NCBI GenBank assembly: GCA_026393695.1
Contig: JAPKZR010000076.1
Coordinates: 1 to 32,452, forward strand
Origin: Actinomycetota bacterium
Lineage (GTDB): Bacteria > Actinomycetota > Acidimicrobiia > Acidimicrobiales > Ilumatobacteraceae
Direction of reading: 5' to 3'
Length of the DNA stretch: 32,452 nucleotides
The notes beneath the pieces were generated by a model that was given only the letters and a program-made list of their open reading frames with translations, made no database searches and had not been told where the DNA came from. This document shows, one piece after another, positions 30,758 to 32,452 of the stretch; position 1 is the stretch's first letter, and every line of letters starts with the position of its first letter. The position numbers were made by a program, and so were the translations under genes.

Positions 30758-31570
30758 ATGGGGATTCTCGATGGTCAGGTGGCTGTTGTCGTTGGCGGTC
30801 ACAGCGGGTTCGGTGAGTCGATCACGCGGCTGTTCGCTTCCGAGGGCGCGACGGTTGTAGTAGCCGGACGCCGCGTCGATCTCGTCAACGAGGTTGCCGC
30901 GTCGGTTGGCGGACTCGGAGTCGATTGCGATATCACCGACGACGAACAGGTGCAGTCCCTTCAGCAATTGACCACGCAGACATACGGCAAGATCGATATC
31001 GCTGTGAACTGCGCGGGCTACGAGCAGAGCACGCCACTGGCCGACCTCACGCCAGCCAAGCTCGACGCGATGTTGGCCGTTCAGCTCAGCGGAGCGATGT
31101 ACTGCATGCGCCATTTCGGCAATGCAATGGCGGCCTCGGGTGGCGGTGCCTTCTTGTCGATCAGTTCGCTCACGGCCCACAACCCATCGAACGGCCTTGC
31201 CGCCTACGCCAGCGCGAAGGCAGGTGTTGAATACGCCTCGAAGATCGCGGCTGTCGAATACGGGGCCAAGCAGGTTCGGTTCAACACGGTTGCCGCGTCG
31301 CTCATCGAAACGCCGATGACCAAGCGCGTCTTCAAAATCGAGTCGGCCATTCAGGCGCTGCGCGAGGTCACGCCGCTAGGTCGAATGGGAACCAGCGACG
31401 ATGTCGCCAAGGCAGCGTTGTTCTTGTGCGGCCCATCGGGCAACTTCATTACTGGCCAAACGTTGTGCGTCGACGGTGGAGCATCGTTGCTGATGCTGCC
31501 CACGCAACAGATGTTTGCCGACGTGTATCGCCGCTGGAGCGAAGCTCAGACAACACCGGATCCGGCGTAG
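30758..31570 (+). CDS. SDR family oxidoreductase
   Basis: VAVVVGGHSGFGESITRLFASEGATVVVAGRR, NCAGYE, SISSLTAH, YASAKAGVEY. Confidence 0.92.
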   Translation: MGILDGQVAVVVGGHSGFGESITRLFASEGATVVVAGRRVDLVNEVAASVGGLGVDCDITDDEQVQSLQQLTTQTYGKIDIAVNCAGYEQSTPLADLTPAKLDAMLAVQLSGAMYCMRHFGNAMAASGGGAFLSISSLTAHNPSNGLAAYASAKAGVEYASKIAAVEYGAKQVRFNTVAASLIETPMTKRVFKIESAIQALREVTPLGRMGTSDDVAKAALFLCGPSGNFITGQTLCVDGGASLLMLPTQQMFADVYRRWSEAQTTPDPA

Positions 31571-31573
31571 TCG

Positions 31574-32452
31574 GTGCGCTACGACACGGTGATCATTGGT
31601 GCGGGCTCGGCCGGCGCTGTGTTGGCCTCACGGCTGTCGCAGTCGGCCACCCATCAGGTGCTGCTGCTTGAGGCCGGCCCCGATCACCGCAGTGCGCAGA
31701 CGCCAGCGTCTATCGCCGGTAACTCGTTTCTCGACGCGCTCGCCGAACCGGGTCGCATGTATCCGAACCTTGTTGCGCAGCGGACTGAGGATGGGCCTGA
31801 GAGCGTGTATCGGCGCGGCAGGGGCATCGGTGGGTCGTCGGCAGTGAACGCGATGATCGGCATGTGGGGCGTGCCCGACGACTACGACCGGTGGCAGCGC
31901 GATCTGGGTTGCGAGGGTTGGTCGTGGGCCGATGTGGCGCCTGTGTTTGGCCGACTCACAGCGATGCTCAGCCAGCCATCTCGGGCGGAGTGGGGAAGTG
32001 TCGACACGGCGTTAGTCGAGGCCGCGCAGTTGCTCGGTCATAGTGCCTGCGACGACTATCTGCAGGCCGGTGCGCTTGGCGTAGGGCCAGCGTGGCTGAC
32101 GCGGATGAATGGTCGACGGGTATCTACCAACGATGCGTATCTCGAAGCCGCACGTGATCGTGCAAACCTCAGCATTCGCGGCGACGCGTTAGCAGATCGC
32201 GTGTTGCTCGACGGCGCCCGTGCAGTTGGGGTTCGCCTCGCCGATGGCGAAGTGATCGACGCTGGCGAAGTCATTGTGTGCGCAGGCGCCATTCACTCAC
32301 CCGCCGTGCTGTTGCGAAGTGGCGTGCAACTCGAGGGCATCGGTCGCGGGCTTAAGGACCATGCGTCGGCCAGCGTCACGCTGCAGCTTCACAACCACGC
32401 TCGGGCATCGTCCAACGATCTTGCGTTAGCCACGTTGCTGCGTTGGTCATCA
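31574..32452 (+). CDS. GMC family FAD-dependent oxidoreductase, C-terminus cut off by window edge
   Basis: Open frame from GTG 31574: VRYDTVIIGAGSAGAVLASRLSQSATHQVLLLEAGPDH...RGRGIGGSSAVNAMIGMWG...VIVCAGAIHSPAVLLRSGV. Confidence 0.9.
   Translation, partial: MRYDTVIIGAGSAGAVLASRLSQSATHQVLLLEAGPDHRSAQTPASIAGNSFLDALAEPGRMYPNLVAQRTEDGPESVYRRGRGIGGSSAVNAMIGMWGVPDDYDRWQRDLGCEGWSWADVAPVFGRLTAMLSQPSRAEWGSVDTALVEAAQLLGHSACDDYLQAGALGVGPAWLTRMNGRRVSTNDAYLEAARDRANLSIRGDALADRVLLDGARAVGVRLADGEVIDAGEVIVCAGAIHSPAVLLRSGVQLEGIGRGLKDHASASVTLQLHNHARASSNDLALATLLRWSS

Overview
This 32.5 kb window looks like a chromosomal segment from a high-GC actinobacterium. The gene order and ClpP2/RNase E types suggest an Acidimicrobiia-like lineage, but that is inference. 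The core synteny is tRNA-Gly, tRNA-Pro, tig-clpP-clpX-folC-ndk, mreBCD-mrdA-rodA-rne-rplU-rpmA, dgt(-), obg-proB, murJ(-), moxR-VWA, guaB(-), a histidine phosphatase, an SDR and a GMC oxidoreductase (truncated at the right edge). The left end carries an ArsR-ArsC fusion gene with an overlapping aquaporin gene (truncated at the left edge), an SDR, and a module of a cupredoxin-fused multicopper oxidase with a divergent PAS histidine kinase and NarL/DosR-type response regulator. Best candidates for undescribed biology: (1) paired DosR-like boxes with identical 22-bp centre spacing at both the oxidase promoter and the kinase/regulator intergenic region; (2) a dense tandem array of hairpins in the rodA-rne intergenic/rne leader; (3) a nested 11+8 bp inverted repeat with a third competing arm between the VWA gene and guaB; (4) an ArsR-ArsC fusion whose HTH part lacks cysteine, with an 18-bp perfect palindrome at its start; (5) a trigger factor with a long His/Asp C-terminal tail. 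All calls were made by reading the sequence and the supplied ORF translations. No homology search or folding software was run.
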